Positions 15,891 through 24,636 of a DNA stretch of 64,000 bases are shown here, piece by piece. The number at the start of each line of letters is the position of its first letter. Positions within the stretch are counted from its first letter, which is position 1. Source of the DNA: an uncultured Oscillospiraceae bacterium (lineage in GTDB: Bacteria > Bacillota > Clostridia > Oscillospirales > Acutalibacteraceae). The stretch spans positions 9,786 through 73,785 of the forward strand of contig UQLR01000013.1 in the NCBI GenBank assembly GCA_900541975.1, read 5' to 3'. The notes beneath the pieces were generated by a model. The model was not told the DNA's origin. It made no database searches and was given only the letters and a program-made list of their open reading frames with translations. The position numbers and the translations under genes were made by a program.

Positions 15891-18035
15891 ATGGTAAAAA
15901 CGCAAAAAAAGCTTCTTAGCCTTACTTTGGCAGGATTGCTTGCAGTATCTGTTTTTTTGCTCGCATTTGTAAACGGTTACATAAAAGCAGACGCGGCAAA
16001 TGGAGATACGGTATATCTGCAAGCGCCGTCCTCCTGGAGCAGCGCCTACTGTTATATGTGGGTAGATGGTACAGAAAGCAACAATGCGGCTTGGCCTGGC
16101 GCGCAAATGGAAAAGGTAGAGGGAAACCTTTATGCCTATACCATACCGGGCAATTTCGATATGATCATTTTTAACAACGGTTCAGATGCCGGAAAAACGG
16201 GCGATATGGATTTTCCCGGCGACAACAAGCTGTATGACTTTATGGCAAATACGTGGTCGGACTATATTGATTCCAAAGAACCGGCGGTTGTGTCTTCTGT
16301 AGCGGATCAGACTGCCTTCACAACAGAAACGCTTTCCGTATTGCTGACATTAAAAAATGCTACAAGCGGAACCTACAGTATTGACGGCGGTGCGCCCATC
16401 ACTTTTACAGATGAAACCACAGTTGTGCTCGGTCAGGGGAAAAAAGGAAATACAAGCATTTCGCTTCTGGTTACAGCAACGGACGGAACGCTGAATTATG
16501 AAAAAACCTACACCTTTACAAAAAGGTATAAAGCCCCGTCTGCCGGGACCTCTGATGAAGACGGGCATACAACGCAGGCGCTTTCCGGTTATTTTTCCAC
16601 CAATCCCGGTGGACAGGTCGGTGCGAACAAAACCATCACAATTGACGGTGATATTTCGGACTGGGATAGCTCCATGCTGATTGCCCAGGGCGTTGCAAAC
16701 GACGACCCGCGTGTTTACCGGCCAAATTCCATGTATGAAATTGCAGTGGATGATTATGCGCTCTATGCCGCATGGGACGATGACAATTTGTATCTGATGT
16801 GGGAAATGGCAAATGTGCAGGATGTTGTGGCGCCCAACGATGATTTCCCGCTTTCACAGGGGAATTTGTGGATTTATAATTTGCCGGTGTTCTTGGGAAT
16901 CAGTACAGATCCTTCCAAAACAGGCGACGGCTCCTTTGTAACAGCACCGTCTGTCTGGGACAGCGGAATTACCTTTACAACGCATATTGATACGTTGGTG
17001 GCGTTTTCTACCAACGGTTCTAACGGCCCGTTCATTTATCAAGTAAACGACAACAACCAATTTGATTACGAGACAGCCAATAACCAGACCGGCATAGAAT
17101 TGATGTGGGGCAACCAGACAATCAGCCAGAGTTTGATGGGGATTGACCAGGCGTATGGCACATACAATGACCGCATTCCGGGTGATACTTTGTCAGACAG
17201 CGCGGCGTGGGTGGACTTTTATGCGCAGGGACATGACAAGGCGCTGGATATGTTTTATGAAATGTCTATCCCGCTTTCAAGTCTGGGTATTACCAAAAAC
17301 GATATTGAGCAAAGCGGTATTGGACTGATCAAAATTTCTACGTTTGGAACTTCCGGAATGGACAGCCTTCCGTATGACCCGTCTATGTCGGACAATGCAG
17401 ATCTTCCGTATTCGGGGCAGGAAAATAATTCCAATGAAAAAGAAGACGAAGATAATATTACCGTGCCGCTTGCAAGAGTTGGCAAAATGCTTTCCAGCGG
17501 CGCGGCTCCTGCAGAAATTGCAGTCGATTTTGGCGCGGACAAATCTTCTCCGCAGCAGGCGGGTACATCCCTTACCCTTAGTGCGGATGCTTACCATGGC
17601 ACAGCGCCATATACTTACAAATTTATGGTCAACGGCGAGGTGCTTTCTGATTCATCCAGTAATACGGTAAAGTGGACACCTGCTGCACCCGGTACTTATA
17701 CACTTTCTGTTGAGGTGAAAGACAGCCAGGGTGAAAGCAAGACCATAACAAAGGACTATACGATAAGCGAAGGAGAAATAATACCGCCTCCAACAGACCC
17801 GAAACCAACAGATCCCGAGCCGACAGACCCGGAAATCATGCTTGGGGATCTGGACGGCAACGGAAAGGTTGATCTGACGGATGTTTTAGAAACACAAAAG
17901 CACATTGCCGCAATAAAAAAACTGACGGGAAATGCGTTTATCGCGGCTGACGTCGATCGAAATGGAGAGGTTGATCTGACAGACGTTTTGATGATGCAAA
18001 AGAAAATTGCCAATATCATTCCGGACTTTAATTAA
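15891..18035 (+). CDS. Sas6-like resistant-starch-binding dockerin protein (CBM26-Ig-CBM74-Ig-dockerin)
   Basis: This 714-residue secreted protein has no catalytic domain. Signal peptide about 1-36. CBM26-like module about 38-125 with aromatic pattern YMWVDG, WPG and MIIFNNG. Ig-like domain about 132-212 (GTYSIDGGAPITF). Large CBM74-like module about 225-535 (TIDGDISDWDSSMLIAQGVA, NDDPRVYRPNSMYE). Second Ig-like domain about 545-632, a PTDP linker and a dockerin (LGDLDGNGKVDLTDV, ADVDRNGEVDLTDV). This is the domain order described for R. bromii Sas6, whose CBM74 binds single and double helices of starch. The dockerin would attach it to a scaffoldin. A good promoter and an AAAGGATG ribosome site support the start. 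The Sas6 assignment is from memory of the family. Confidence 0.8.
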   Translation: MVKTQKKLLSLTLAGLLAVSVFLLAFVNGYIKADAANGDTVYLQAPSSWSSAYCYMWVDGTESNNAAWPGAQMEKVEGNLYAYTIPGNFDMIIFNNGSDAGKTGDMDFPGDNKLYDFMANTWSDYIDSKEPAVVSSVADQTAFTTETLSVLLTLKNATSGTYSIDGGAPITFTDETTVVLGQGKKGNTSISLLVTATDGTLNYEKTYTFTKRYKAPSAGTSDEDGHTTQALSGYFSTNPGGQVGANKTITIDGDISDWDSSMLIAQGVANDDPRVYRPNSMYEIAVDDYALYAAWDDDNLYLMWEMANVQDVVAPNDDFPLSQGNLWIYNLPVFLGISTDPSKTGDGSFVTAPSVWDSGITFTTHIDTLVAFSTNGSNGPFIYQVNDNNQFDYETANNQTGIELMWGNQTISQSLMGIDQAYGTYNDRIPGDTLSDSAAWVDFYAQGHDKALDMFYEMSIPLSSLGITKNDIEQSGIGLIKISTFGTSGMDSLPYDPSMSDNADLPYSGQENNSNEKEDEDNITVPLARVGKMLSSGAAPAEIAVDFGADKSSPQQAGTSLTLSADAYHGTAPYTYKFMVNGEVLSDSSSNTVKWTPAAPGTYTLSVEVKDSQGESKTITKDYTISEGEIIPPPTDPKPTDPEPTDPEIMLGDLDGNGKVDLTDVLETQKHIAAIKKLTGNAFIAADVDRNGEVDLTDVLMMQKKIANIIPDFN

Positions 18036-18060
18036 TTGCTGCACATCCGGACAGAAAAAT

Positions 18061-18095
18061 TACAGCCGCAATATATTCAGAATATTGCGGCTGTA
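18061..18095 (+). terminator. Hairpin between the two CBM74 genes
   Basis: TACAGCCGCAATAT pairs with ATATTGCGGCTGTA (14 bp) around a 7-base loop. It lacks a strong T-run, so part of transcription may continue into the next gene. Confidence 0.55.
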
Positions 18096-18130
18096 TATAT
18101 AAGCATTACGCGAAAGCGGGAGGAATTTAC

Positions 18131-20980
18131 GTGTTAAAAAACAAACATCGTATTTGCGGCGCCTTACTGGCCGCATTGCTGTTTTTTTCAATAGCGGCAG
18201 TACTTTTTACAGGCAGCGTATCGGCTGCCGGAACCGTCATCTATTTTGAAAAGCCAGATACATGGAACGATACCGTTTCTATTCACTATTGGGGCAGCCA
18301 GGGAACAAGCTGGCCGGGCGCGGCTATGACAAAACTTGGTGGAAAATATTATTCCTACGAGCTTCCGGCTGGAAACAGCCAGTTCGTTTTAAGCGATGGC
18401 AGCACGGCCGCTGCGGTGGAAAATCAAACGGTAGATCTGTCCTTTTCTTCTGCAAACGCCGGGCAGATGGTAACGATCACAACGCTAAACGGAACGGCGG
18501 ACAACGGTGCAAAAAAGTGGAATGCAGTCTGGGGTGATTTTCCGGGGCTGGGACTTTCAGTAAGCGCAACGCCCGGCAGCAGCGACTTTGTAGACACTTT
18601 GGATGTAACGCTGCATGTAAGCGCTGCTGCCAGCGCGGTGTACAGTATAAACGGCGGGAAAGAGCAAAGTTATTCAGACGGCGATGTTCTTACCATCGGC
18701 GCTCAGGCGGAGCTTGGCGATGTAATCACTTTAAAGCTTGCAGCCTCTGACGCCGGCAATACGGTTGAAGAGACATATACGTACACAAAGGCTGCCGCTC
18801 CGTCGGGTAATATGGCGGTTTATTTTGATAACAGCCTGGGTTACGAAGCGCCGCATATTTATGCCTGGGGCGAAGCCGAATTATCAGAGTGGCCCGGTAA
18901 AAAAATGCTTTGGGATGACGAAAACGCACTGTATTATTATGTGTTTACCGATGAAACGCTTACTTATGAAAATGTTATTATCAATGATGGAAAGGACGGC
19001 CAAACAGATCCAACCGCTCAGCAGTATCCGGAAAAGGGGTCGTTTAAGATCAACAGCGGGGAATGCAAACTGCTGACGGACGGCGTATGGATCGACTATG
19101 GCAAACCAAACGCAGAGCCTGCCGGATTTGTCTATACACCGGCGGGAACAAAATTTTCTTCAGAAACGCTGACCGTACGGCTGGGGCTGAAAAATGCAGA
19201 AAGCGGTACGTACAATGTGGATGGAACAGCGGAAATTCCGTTTAAAGAAGGGGATATGGCTGTTCTGGGGGAAGGAAAGATCGGCAACAGCGTGATCACG
19301 CTTACAATTAAAGCAGGCAACGGTAGCCAAAGCACCACAACAGACTATACCTTTACAAAAGTTTTTACGCCGGATCAAACCACCTTTGCGTCTTCTTCAG
19401 ACGGGCATACAACGCAGGCGCTTGGTGGTTATTATGCAACCAACCCAAACCTGCAGCTTGGTAAGGAAAAAACCATTACGATAGATGGCGATCCCGGCGA
19501 CTGGGACAGCTCCATGATTGTCGCACAGGGCGTTGCAAATGACGATGCACGCGTGTATATGCCCAGTTCTATCCATGAAAGAGCCTGGGACGATTATGCT
19601 TTATATGCTGCCTGGGACGACGAAAATCTGTACTTTATGTGGGAAATGGCAAACGTTTCCGCCATATTGGGCGGCGACAGCATATTTTCTGCACAAAAGC
19701 CTAACGGTTCCCCTTGGAATCCGGGTGCGCCTGTTTTTTTGGCATTGAGCATTGACCCGGAAAAATCAGGCAGTGGAAAAGCAAAAGAAACAGATAAAAT
19801 AACAGGAGATGTTGTGTACAGCGATTATGTATGGGGAAGCGCCAAAGACGGCGGTATGACATATGGCACACATATTGATACAATCATTGCGTTTGATACG
19901 GCCAATACAAACGGCGGCAGTGCAATCATCAAGCTGGACGACGACGGTTATTTTAACTATGATACATCCATTCCGATTGGGCGGTTAAACAACAATCCTG
20001 GTACGCCAAACCAAAACGGTTTTCAAATTGCGTGGGATTATGGAACACGCAGTGAAACGCTGCTGGGGATTAACGGCTATGGCAGCGAACGAACGCTCGG
20101 CGACACATATTCTTTAAATTCTAATTGGATCGATTTCTTCGAAGCCGGCTACACGGCGGACCGTGGTTTTATCTATGAAGTGGCAATTCCGCTTGCCAAT
20201 TTGGATATTGACAAAACATACCTTGAGGAAAACGGGATCGGCGTAATGAAGATTTCCACCATGGGCACATCGGGATTAAATTCACTCCCAATGGACCCGT
20301 CTATGCTGGACAATGCGGACGTCGAATATAGTTACGATCCTTCTTCTTCGCATGAGAAGGAGGATGTGGACCATATCACCGTTCCTCTGGCCCGTGTAGG
20401 CGCATTGCTTGCAGATACGGTGATAACGCCTGCAGAATTCCAGGTGGATTTTGGCGTGACAGAGCTTGAGCGGGCACAGCAGGAAGGCGCAACCTTTACG
20501 CTGAAAGCCGTGCCATATAATGGGACAGAGCCCTACCGCTACGCTTTTTCTGTAAAAGGCGAAGATGGGTTTGAAGCTGCGGGAGGTCAAACAGAGAAAA
20601 ATACGTATGCCTGCAGCGTTTCACAAAATGGAACTTATACTATATCCGTAACGGTAACAGACAACAACGGGAAGACGCTTACAGTTGATAAAACCTTCAA
20701 TATAGGGAAGGCCGCGGAACCAACGCAGCCAGTGCAGCCGACGCAGCCGCCTACAGAAGATGATACGCCGGGCGACGGTTATACGCTTGGCGATGTAAAC
20801 GACGACGGGCAGGTCAATATAGAAGATGTGCTGGTTGTGCAAAAACATGTTGCAAGCATGCTGAAACTGGAGGGGGACGCCTATAAAGCAGCAGATATCG
20901 ACAAAAACGGAAAGATAGAAGTTGCAGATGTCTTGTTGATTCAGAAACGGATTGCCAATATGATCCCTCCCTTTGTTTAA
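18131..20980 (+). CDS. Larger CBM74 dockerin protein with two CBM26-like modules
   Basis: This 949-residue secreted protein has no catalytic domain. A GTG start at 18131 follows GGGAGGAA. Signal peptide about 1-33. First CBM26-like module (IHYWGSQGTSWPGAAM, about 36-140), Ig-like domain, second CBM26-like module (PHIYAWGEAELSEWPGKKM, about 230-330), Ig-like domain, CBM74-like module about 420-755 (TIDGDPGDWDSSMIVAQGVA), Ig-like domain, TQP-rich linker and dockerin (LGDVNDDGQVNIEDV, ADIDKNGKIEVADV). It is a tandem paralogue of the 15891-18035 gene with one extra CBM26/Ig pair. The CBM74 copies differ in the loop after WEMANV, so their starch preferences may differ. Presumed role: amylosome starch binding. 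Confidence 0.78.
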   Translation: MLKNKHRICGALLAALLFFSIAAVLFTGSVSAAGTVIYFEKPDTWNDTVSIHYWGSQGTSWPGAAMTKLGGKYYSYELPAGNSQFVLSDGSTAAAVENQTVDLSFSSANAGQMVTITTLNGTADNGAKKWNAVWGDFPGLGLSVSATPGSSDFVDTLDVTLHVSAAASAVYSINGGKEQSYSDGDVLTIGAQAELGDVITLKLAASDAGNTVEETYTYTKAAAPSGNMAVYFDNSLGYEAPHIYAWGEAELSEWPGKKMLWDDENALYYYVFTDETLTYENVIINDGKDGQTDPTAQQYPEKGSFKINSGECKLLTDGVWIDYGKPNAEPAGFVYTPAGTKFSSETLTVRLGLKNAESGTYNVDGTAEIPFKEGDMAVLGEGKIGNSVITLTIKAGNGSQSTTTDYTFTKVFTPDQTTFASSSDGHTTQALGGYYATNPNLQLGKEKTITIDGDPGDWDSSMIVAQGVANDDARVYMPSSIHERAWDDYALYAAWDDENLYFMWEMANVSAILGGDSIFSAQKPNGSPWNPGAPVFLALSIDPEKSGSGKAKETDKITGDVVYSDYVWGSAKDGGMTYGTHIDTIIAFDTANTNGGSAIIKLDDDGYFNYDTSIPIGRLNNNPGTPNQNGFQIAWDYGTRSETLLGINGYGSERTLGDTYSLNSNWIDFFEAGYTADRGFIYEVAIPLANLDIDKTYLEENGIGVMKISTMGTSGLNSLPMDPSMLDNADVEYSYDPSSSHEKEDVDHITVPLARVGALLADTVITPAEFQVDFGVTELERAQQEGATFTLKAVPYNGTEPYRYAFSVKGEDGFEAAGGQTEKNTYACSVSQNGTYTISVTVTDNNGKTLTVDKTFNIGKAAEPTQPVQPTQPPTEDDTPGDGYTLGDVNDDGQVNIEDVLVVQKHVASMLKLEGDAYKAADIDKNGKIEVADVLLIQKRIANMIPPFV

Positions 20981-21011
20981 ACATTAACAGAAAATACAGG
21001 AAATTTCTTTA

Positions 21012-21043
21012 TACAGCGGCAGGCATGTTTACCTGCCGCTGTA
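21012..21043 (+). terminator. Terminator after the second CBM74 gene
   Basis: TACAGCGGCAGG pairs with CCTGCCGCTGTA, followed by AGTTTT. Confidence 0.7.
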
Positions 21044-21199
21044 AGTTTTGTGGTTTCTTCCTATATTTTAAAAACAATTTGTGGCAATTCTATGGGTATC
21101 TTTTTTAAAAAAATTATGCTATATTATAATAAAAATAGAAAGTTTTCTTACTTTTCTATTGAAACAACAAAAAATTTGTTTTAAGAAAGGGTGTTTTTT

Positions 21200-22990
21200 T
21201 TGAAAAAACTGACGGCATTGCTTCTTGTGTGTATTCTTTTATGCGGGATTGCGGTTACAGCCGCCGCAGAATCTCCTTACCCGTTGCGGCAAAAGACAGA
21301 TATGGAAGAAAAGCGCGGCGTTTATTATGAGATTTTTGTGCGCTCCTTTGCAGATTCCGACGGCGACGGCGTGGGGGATTTCAACGGCGTTACGGCAAAG
21401 CTGGATTATTTAAAGGATCTAGGAATAGAGGGTATCTGGCTTATGCCGATCAATGCCTCCGATTCTTATCATGGCTATGATGTAACAGACTATTATACAG
21501 TGAACGAAGATTATGGTACAGAGGCAGACTTTCAAACGCTGCTTGACGAAGCGCATAAGCGCGGGATCAAGATTATTATGGATTTTGTTATTAACCATAC
21601 CAGCAGCAACCATCCATGGTTTAGAAGCTCCAGAAATGTAAACAGCGAATATAGGGATTACTATACATGGGTTTCTTCCAGCGATCCGGATTATGATCCT
21701 TCCGACCGTTCTGATTGGGGTTCCAACGTATGGCAGCGCGGCAGCGGCGGCTATTATTACTATGGTATGTTTTCCAGCGGCATGCCCGACCTGAATTATG
21801 AAAACCCAAAGGTCAGGCAGGAAGTGATCAGCGCCGCACAAAAATGGCTGAAAATGGGCGTAGACGGTTTCCGTCTGGATGCGGCTATGCATATTTACGG
21901 CAATCATGAACAAAAACACATTACACAGACCAATCTTTATAAAAATTTGGAATGGTGGAACGAATTTGCCATTGCCTGCGAGGAAATAAACCCGGATGTT
22001 TATCTTGTAGGCGAAGCGTGGAAAGATGATGAAGCACTGGCAGAGTATGCACAGCCTTTTGACACGAAATTTAACTTTGCATTTGAAGAAAACATGATCG
22101 ACCGGGTCACCGGTGAAAACGCTATGCTCGATTCTTCAACGTCCCTGTCTGCTTTTTTAGAGAACGTGCTTAACCAGCATTATGCAGCGGACGCGCAGTA
22201 TCTTGACGGTGTGTTTGGAACCAATCATGACCAGAACAGAATTATGTCAACAGTAAAAAATGAACAGCAGGCAAAGCTTGTTGCCAATATTTATATGACG
22301 CTCGACGGTAACCCGTATATTTATTATGGTGAAGAGATCGGCATGAAAGGGGCAAAACCAGACGAACGTATACGCGAACCCTTTAAATGGACAGACGACG
22401 GCTCCGGCATGGATACCGACTGGACAAGCAATATTTCCAACCGGAATACAACTGCACTTTCTGAACAAATGCAGGATGAAAATTCTCTTTATCATTATTA
22501 TAAAGAGTTGATCGCCACAAGAAAAGCCAGTGCGGCGCTTACGCAAGGCAAATATGAAGCGGTTGACGCGGGAAATAACAACATTATGGCCTATACGCGT
22601 ACCTATCAAAATGAAAAAGTCTATGTATATCACAACTTTTCCGGTTCTTCCGTTACCCTTAACATTCCAGAAGCAGCAGAAGGGGAAGTGCTCTTTAAAG
22701 CAAGCGATGAAACAAACCTTAACGGCAATACCGTCACGCTCGGCGCTTATTCCAGTATTTTTATCCAAACGCAGGAAGATCCGCAGGACCTTCAGCCTGG
22801 CGATGTAAATAACGACGGTTCCATCACTGTTAGCGACGTATTACTGATCCAAAAGCATGTTGCACACCAGGAAGTTCTTACAGGGGTATACTATACGGCT
22901 GCCGATGTGGATCGCAGTGGAACAGTCGATCTGAAAGACGTGCTGCTGGTCCAAAAAAAGATTGCCAATATGATACCGGATTTTAGCTGA
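21200..22990 (+). CDS. Secreted GH13 alpha-amylase with C-terminal dockerin
   Basis: This roughly 596-residue alpha-glucan hydrolase starts with a signal peptide (MKKLTALLLVCILLCGIAVT). The (beta/alpha)8 catalytic domain spans about 35-430: DFVINHTSS (region I), GFRLDAAMH with the nucleophile Asp (II), LVGEAW with the acid/base Glu (III) and FGTNHDQNR (IV). A beta-sandwich C domain about 440-525 precedes the dockerin (PGDVNNDGSITVSDV, ADVDRSGTVDLKDV). I prefer the TTG at 21200, nine bases after GAAAGG; the GTG at 21191 abuts the ribosome site. It has no starch-binding module, unlike the amylases at 57 and 60 kb, so it may rely on neighbouring CBM74 proteins. It belongs to a different GH13 subfamily from those two. 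Confidence 0.88.
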   Translation: MKKLTALLLVCILLCGIAVTAAAESPYPLRQKTDMEEKRGVYYEIFVRSFADSDGDGVGDFNGVTAKLDYLKDLGIEGIWLMPINASDSYHGYDVTDYYTVNEDYGTEADFQTLLDEAHKRGIKIIMDFVINHTSSNHPWFRSSRNVNSEYRDYYTWVSSSDPDYDPSDRSDWGSNVWQRGSGGYYYYGMFSSGMPDLNYENPKVRQEVISAAQKWLKMGVDGFRLDAAMHIYGNHEQKHITQTNLYKNLEWWNEFAIACEEINPDVYLVGEAWKDDEALAEYAQPFDTKFNFAFEENMIDRVTGENAMLDSSTSLSAFLENVLNQHYAADAQYLDGVFGTNHDQNRIMSTVKNEQQAKLVANIYMTLDGNPYIYYGEEIGMKGAKPDERIREPFKWTDDGSGMDTDWTSNISNRNTTALSEQMQDENSLYHYYKELIATRKASAALTQGKYEAVDAGNNNIMAYTRTYQNEKVYVYHNFSGSSVTLNIPEAAEGEVLFKASDETNLNGNTVTLGAYSSIFIQTQEDPQDLQPGDVNNDGSITVSDVLLIQKHVAHQEVLTGVYYTAADVDRSGTVDLKDVLLVQKKIANMIPDFS

Positions 22991-23023
22991 TTGCCGGCGA
23001 TTTATTCTCGAAAAATGTAATAT

Positions 23024-23061
23024 AAAAACTGCCGTAGTTCTTATTTACTGCGGCAGTTTTT
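23024..23061 (+). terminator. Terminator after the dockerin amylase
   Basis: AAAAACTGCCG pairs with CGGCAGTTTTT, a typical rho-independent form. Confidence 0.8.
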
Positions 23062-23077
23062 GTAAAAATAAAACCAC

Positions 23078-23105
23078 TCGCTAGGCGAGTGGTTCAAAAG
23101 AGCTT
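23078..23105. repeat. Hairpin resembling an IS200/IS605-type end
   Basis: AACCACTCGC pairs with GCGAGTGGTT around TAG. This small perfect hairpin resembles those at the ends of IS200/IS605-family elements. It lies at the 3' end of the ribbon-helix-helix-like gene, whose C-terminus looks replaced. No transposase is present. Assignment is tentative. Confidence 0.35.
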
Positions 23106-23392
23106 AAACGAATAGGAAAGAATAAAAACTCCTTTTGTGTCATGTTGTTGCGGTGCAGGTAGTCCTTGATCCGCTGGAACAGATCTTTCGGTACCTGAAA
23201 CGCCAAGGTTCTCATGTTTCCCATAGTTTTCCCTTCTTTCATATCATTTTTCGGATGCAGCGCATCCTGCAGGGCCATTGCCACAAGCTCTGACATCGTC
23301 ATCCCGTGACTTTGCAGATATTGGGTAACCTCTGCATGAAGCTGCTCATCGGCTTTGACTGTAATCCCTTTTTTTCCGTTAGCAGCCGCCAT
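23081..23392 (-). CDS. RHH-like element protein with an altered C-terminus
   Basis: The 103-residue product has two short DNA-binding-like segments: GITVKADEQLHAEVTQYLQS followed by TMSELVAMALQDAL, and RTLAFQVPKDLFQRIKDYLH followed by NNMTQKEF. Proteins with this pattern occur in Gram-positive conjugative elements. The expected end after QKEF is replaced by FFPIRLSSFEPLA, encoded by the hairpin-containing sequence, so the original 3' end was probably lost by an insertion. The ATG at 23392 follows AGAGG by 5 bases. Function unknown. Confidence 0.55.
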   Translation of the reverse strand: MAAANGKKGITVKADEQLHAEVTQYLQSHGMTMSELVAMALQDALHPKNDMKEGKTMGNMRTLAFQVPKDLFQRIKDYLHRNNMTQKEFLFFPIRLSSFEPLA

Positions 23393-23519
23393 CTTCACCT
23401 CTTTCCATAAATCTTTGGATTGCCCTTACCACGATTTCCTCCGCCGATACTTCCTCGATGGCTGCCTGGAACAGCAGCGGTTCCATCAGTTCTTCCGGAA
23501 TCTCAATTTCCAGTTACAA
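23379..23519 (-). pseudogene. Small element gene with an early stop
   Basis: A 45-codon frame encodes LEIEIPEELMEPLLFQAAIE followed by EVSAEEIVVRAIQRF and overlaps the start of the RHH-like gene. It looks like a real small protein, but TAA (23514-23516) lies directly before the first Leu codon. A TTG with a GGAGGTGG site upstream sits just before that TAA, so one base change (TAT to TAA) would explain loss of the start. It could still start at an internal ATG (DNA-binding-type partner of the RHH protein). Confidence 0.45.
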
Positions 23520-24067
23520 ATGTGTTCCACCTCCTACGGTCCCATGCCGGATTCCTGTTCCTATTCCCCCACTGCATTCTCAACAATATGCATCAACATA
23601 TATATTTTTTTGGGATACTAAAGGTTACACCCGGAACTAAAAATCTGGGAGATTGACTCAGACCACTCTTGTTTCTTCCCGGCTTGTAAATCACCCGGAT
23701 TGCCGGAAAATACACCATAACCAGCGGAAAATGAAACTGAACACCAAAGCGTTTACCCTGCTCTGCCTGTTAGTTATCAATAAAGGGCGGTTACATATGG
23801 CAGATGTATCAAAAAGTCTGGGGGGAGGGGATAGCCGGTTTTTATTGCTTACGCAGCGAGAGTTGGTTTGTTTTGTGTTTTGCACCTTTTTATGTTATAA
23901 TAAAATATTGAATTTATGCCCTGTGTTGCCTCGTGCCGCCCAGTCGGAAAACTTCATTTTAATGACTTGATTCGTGTAATCCGTATTTTAGCATACTTTT
24001 TGGACTGTGAAAAGCCTCAATTACACGAATTCCGGGGCGAATAGTAGTGATAGTAGGGAGTGTATAT
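23520..24067. other. Region between the element remnant and the uvrB fragment
   Basis: No convincing gene. A promoter (TTGTGT, 17 bases, TATAAT near 23900) points toward uvrB. ATTCGTGTAAT (23970-23980) and ATTACACGAAT (24020-24030) form an 11-bp inverted repeat in the uvrB leader that could be a regulatory stem. The left half is probably element debris. Confidence 0.45.
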
Positions 24068-24352
24068 ATGGAAAAAAACAATCAGCCATTTAAGCTGGTA
24101 TCAAAATATAAGCCTACCGGCGACCAACCGCAGGCGATTGAAAAACTTGTAGAAGGCATCAAAAAAGGCGACAAAGAGCAGACGCTGCTGGGGGTTACGG
24201 GCTCCGGCAAAACATTTACCATGGCCAATGTCATTGCGCAGGTGAATAGGCCTACGCTGGTTTTGGCACATAATAAGACGCTGGCAGCCCAGCTTTGTTC
24301 AGAATTTAAGGAATTTTTCCCAAACAATGCAGTCGAATATTTTGTTTCCTAA
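24068..24352 (+). pseudogene. uvrB: 5' fragment of uvrB cut at the element junction
   Basis: The 94 residues ([20 protein letters not shown]...) are the start of UvrB with Walker A GVTGSGKT, ending EYFVS then TAA created by the junction. From FKLVS on, about 76 of 87 residues match the complete UvrB at 31448 by hand count, but the DNA is clearly diverged, so this is not a recent duplication. The ATG follows GGGAG by 7 bases and the native uvrB promoter lies upstream. I read it as the original 5' end of the host uvrB, displaced by the inserted element. Confidence 0.8.
24329..24351. repeat. Left junction core (attL candidate)
   Basis: GCAGTCGAATATTTTGT plus six bases recurs at 31715-31737 with one mismatch, in the same codons of uvrB (AVEYFVS). 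It is a candidate crossover core for the tyrosine recombinase encoded inside. Confidence 0.6.
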
Positions 24353-24636
24353 TATTATAACCTTCTAAAATGAGTCCTTTTATATGCTTTTCAGTGTGTT
24401 TTGGTGTTGTTTTGTATGTCAAAAGTGAACTGAACAGTACTACATGGACTAGGCAATATTAGATGGACAGGTGACTTTAGTCGTACATGAAAAGGAAAGC
24501 TGTCTATTCACCAAAAGTGTTTTTTATAGTTAATGGGGTTGTGCAGACAGTGTTTGATTAATACTGTAATTATCCATACCGTAGGTGTATAATTAAGCAA
24601 AAATTTAAAAGGTAGAGAATGAGAGGAGGGGCCATT

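Noticed and set aside
23653..23970. Plus-strand frame of 105 codons before uvrB
   Set aside because: Composition and lack of a ribosome site do not support coding; it overlaps the uvrB promoter.
24068..24352. Idea that the short uvrB copy is a tandem duplication or a toxin-like small protein
   Set aside because: It stops exactly at a core shared with the full gene and its DNA is diverged from it, which fits an integration junction better than duplication.
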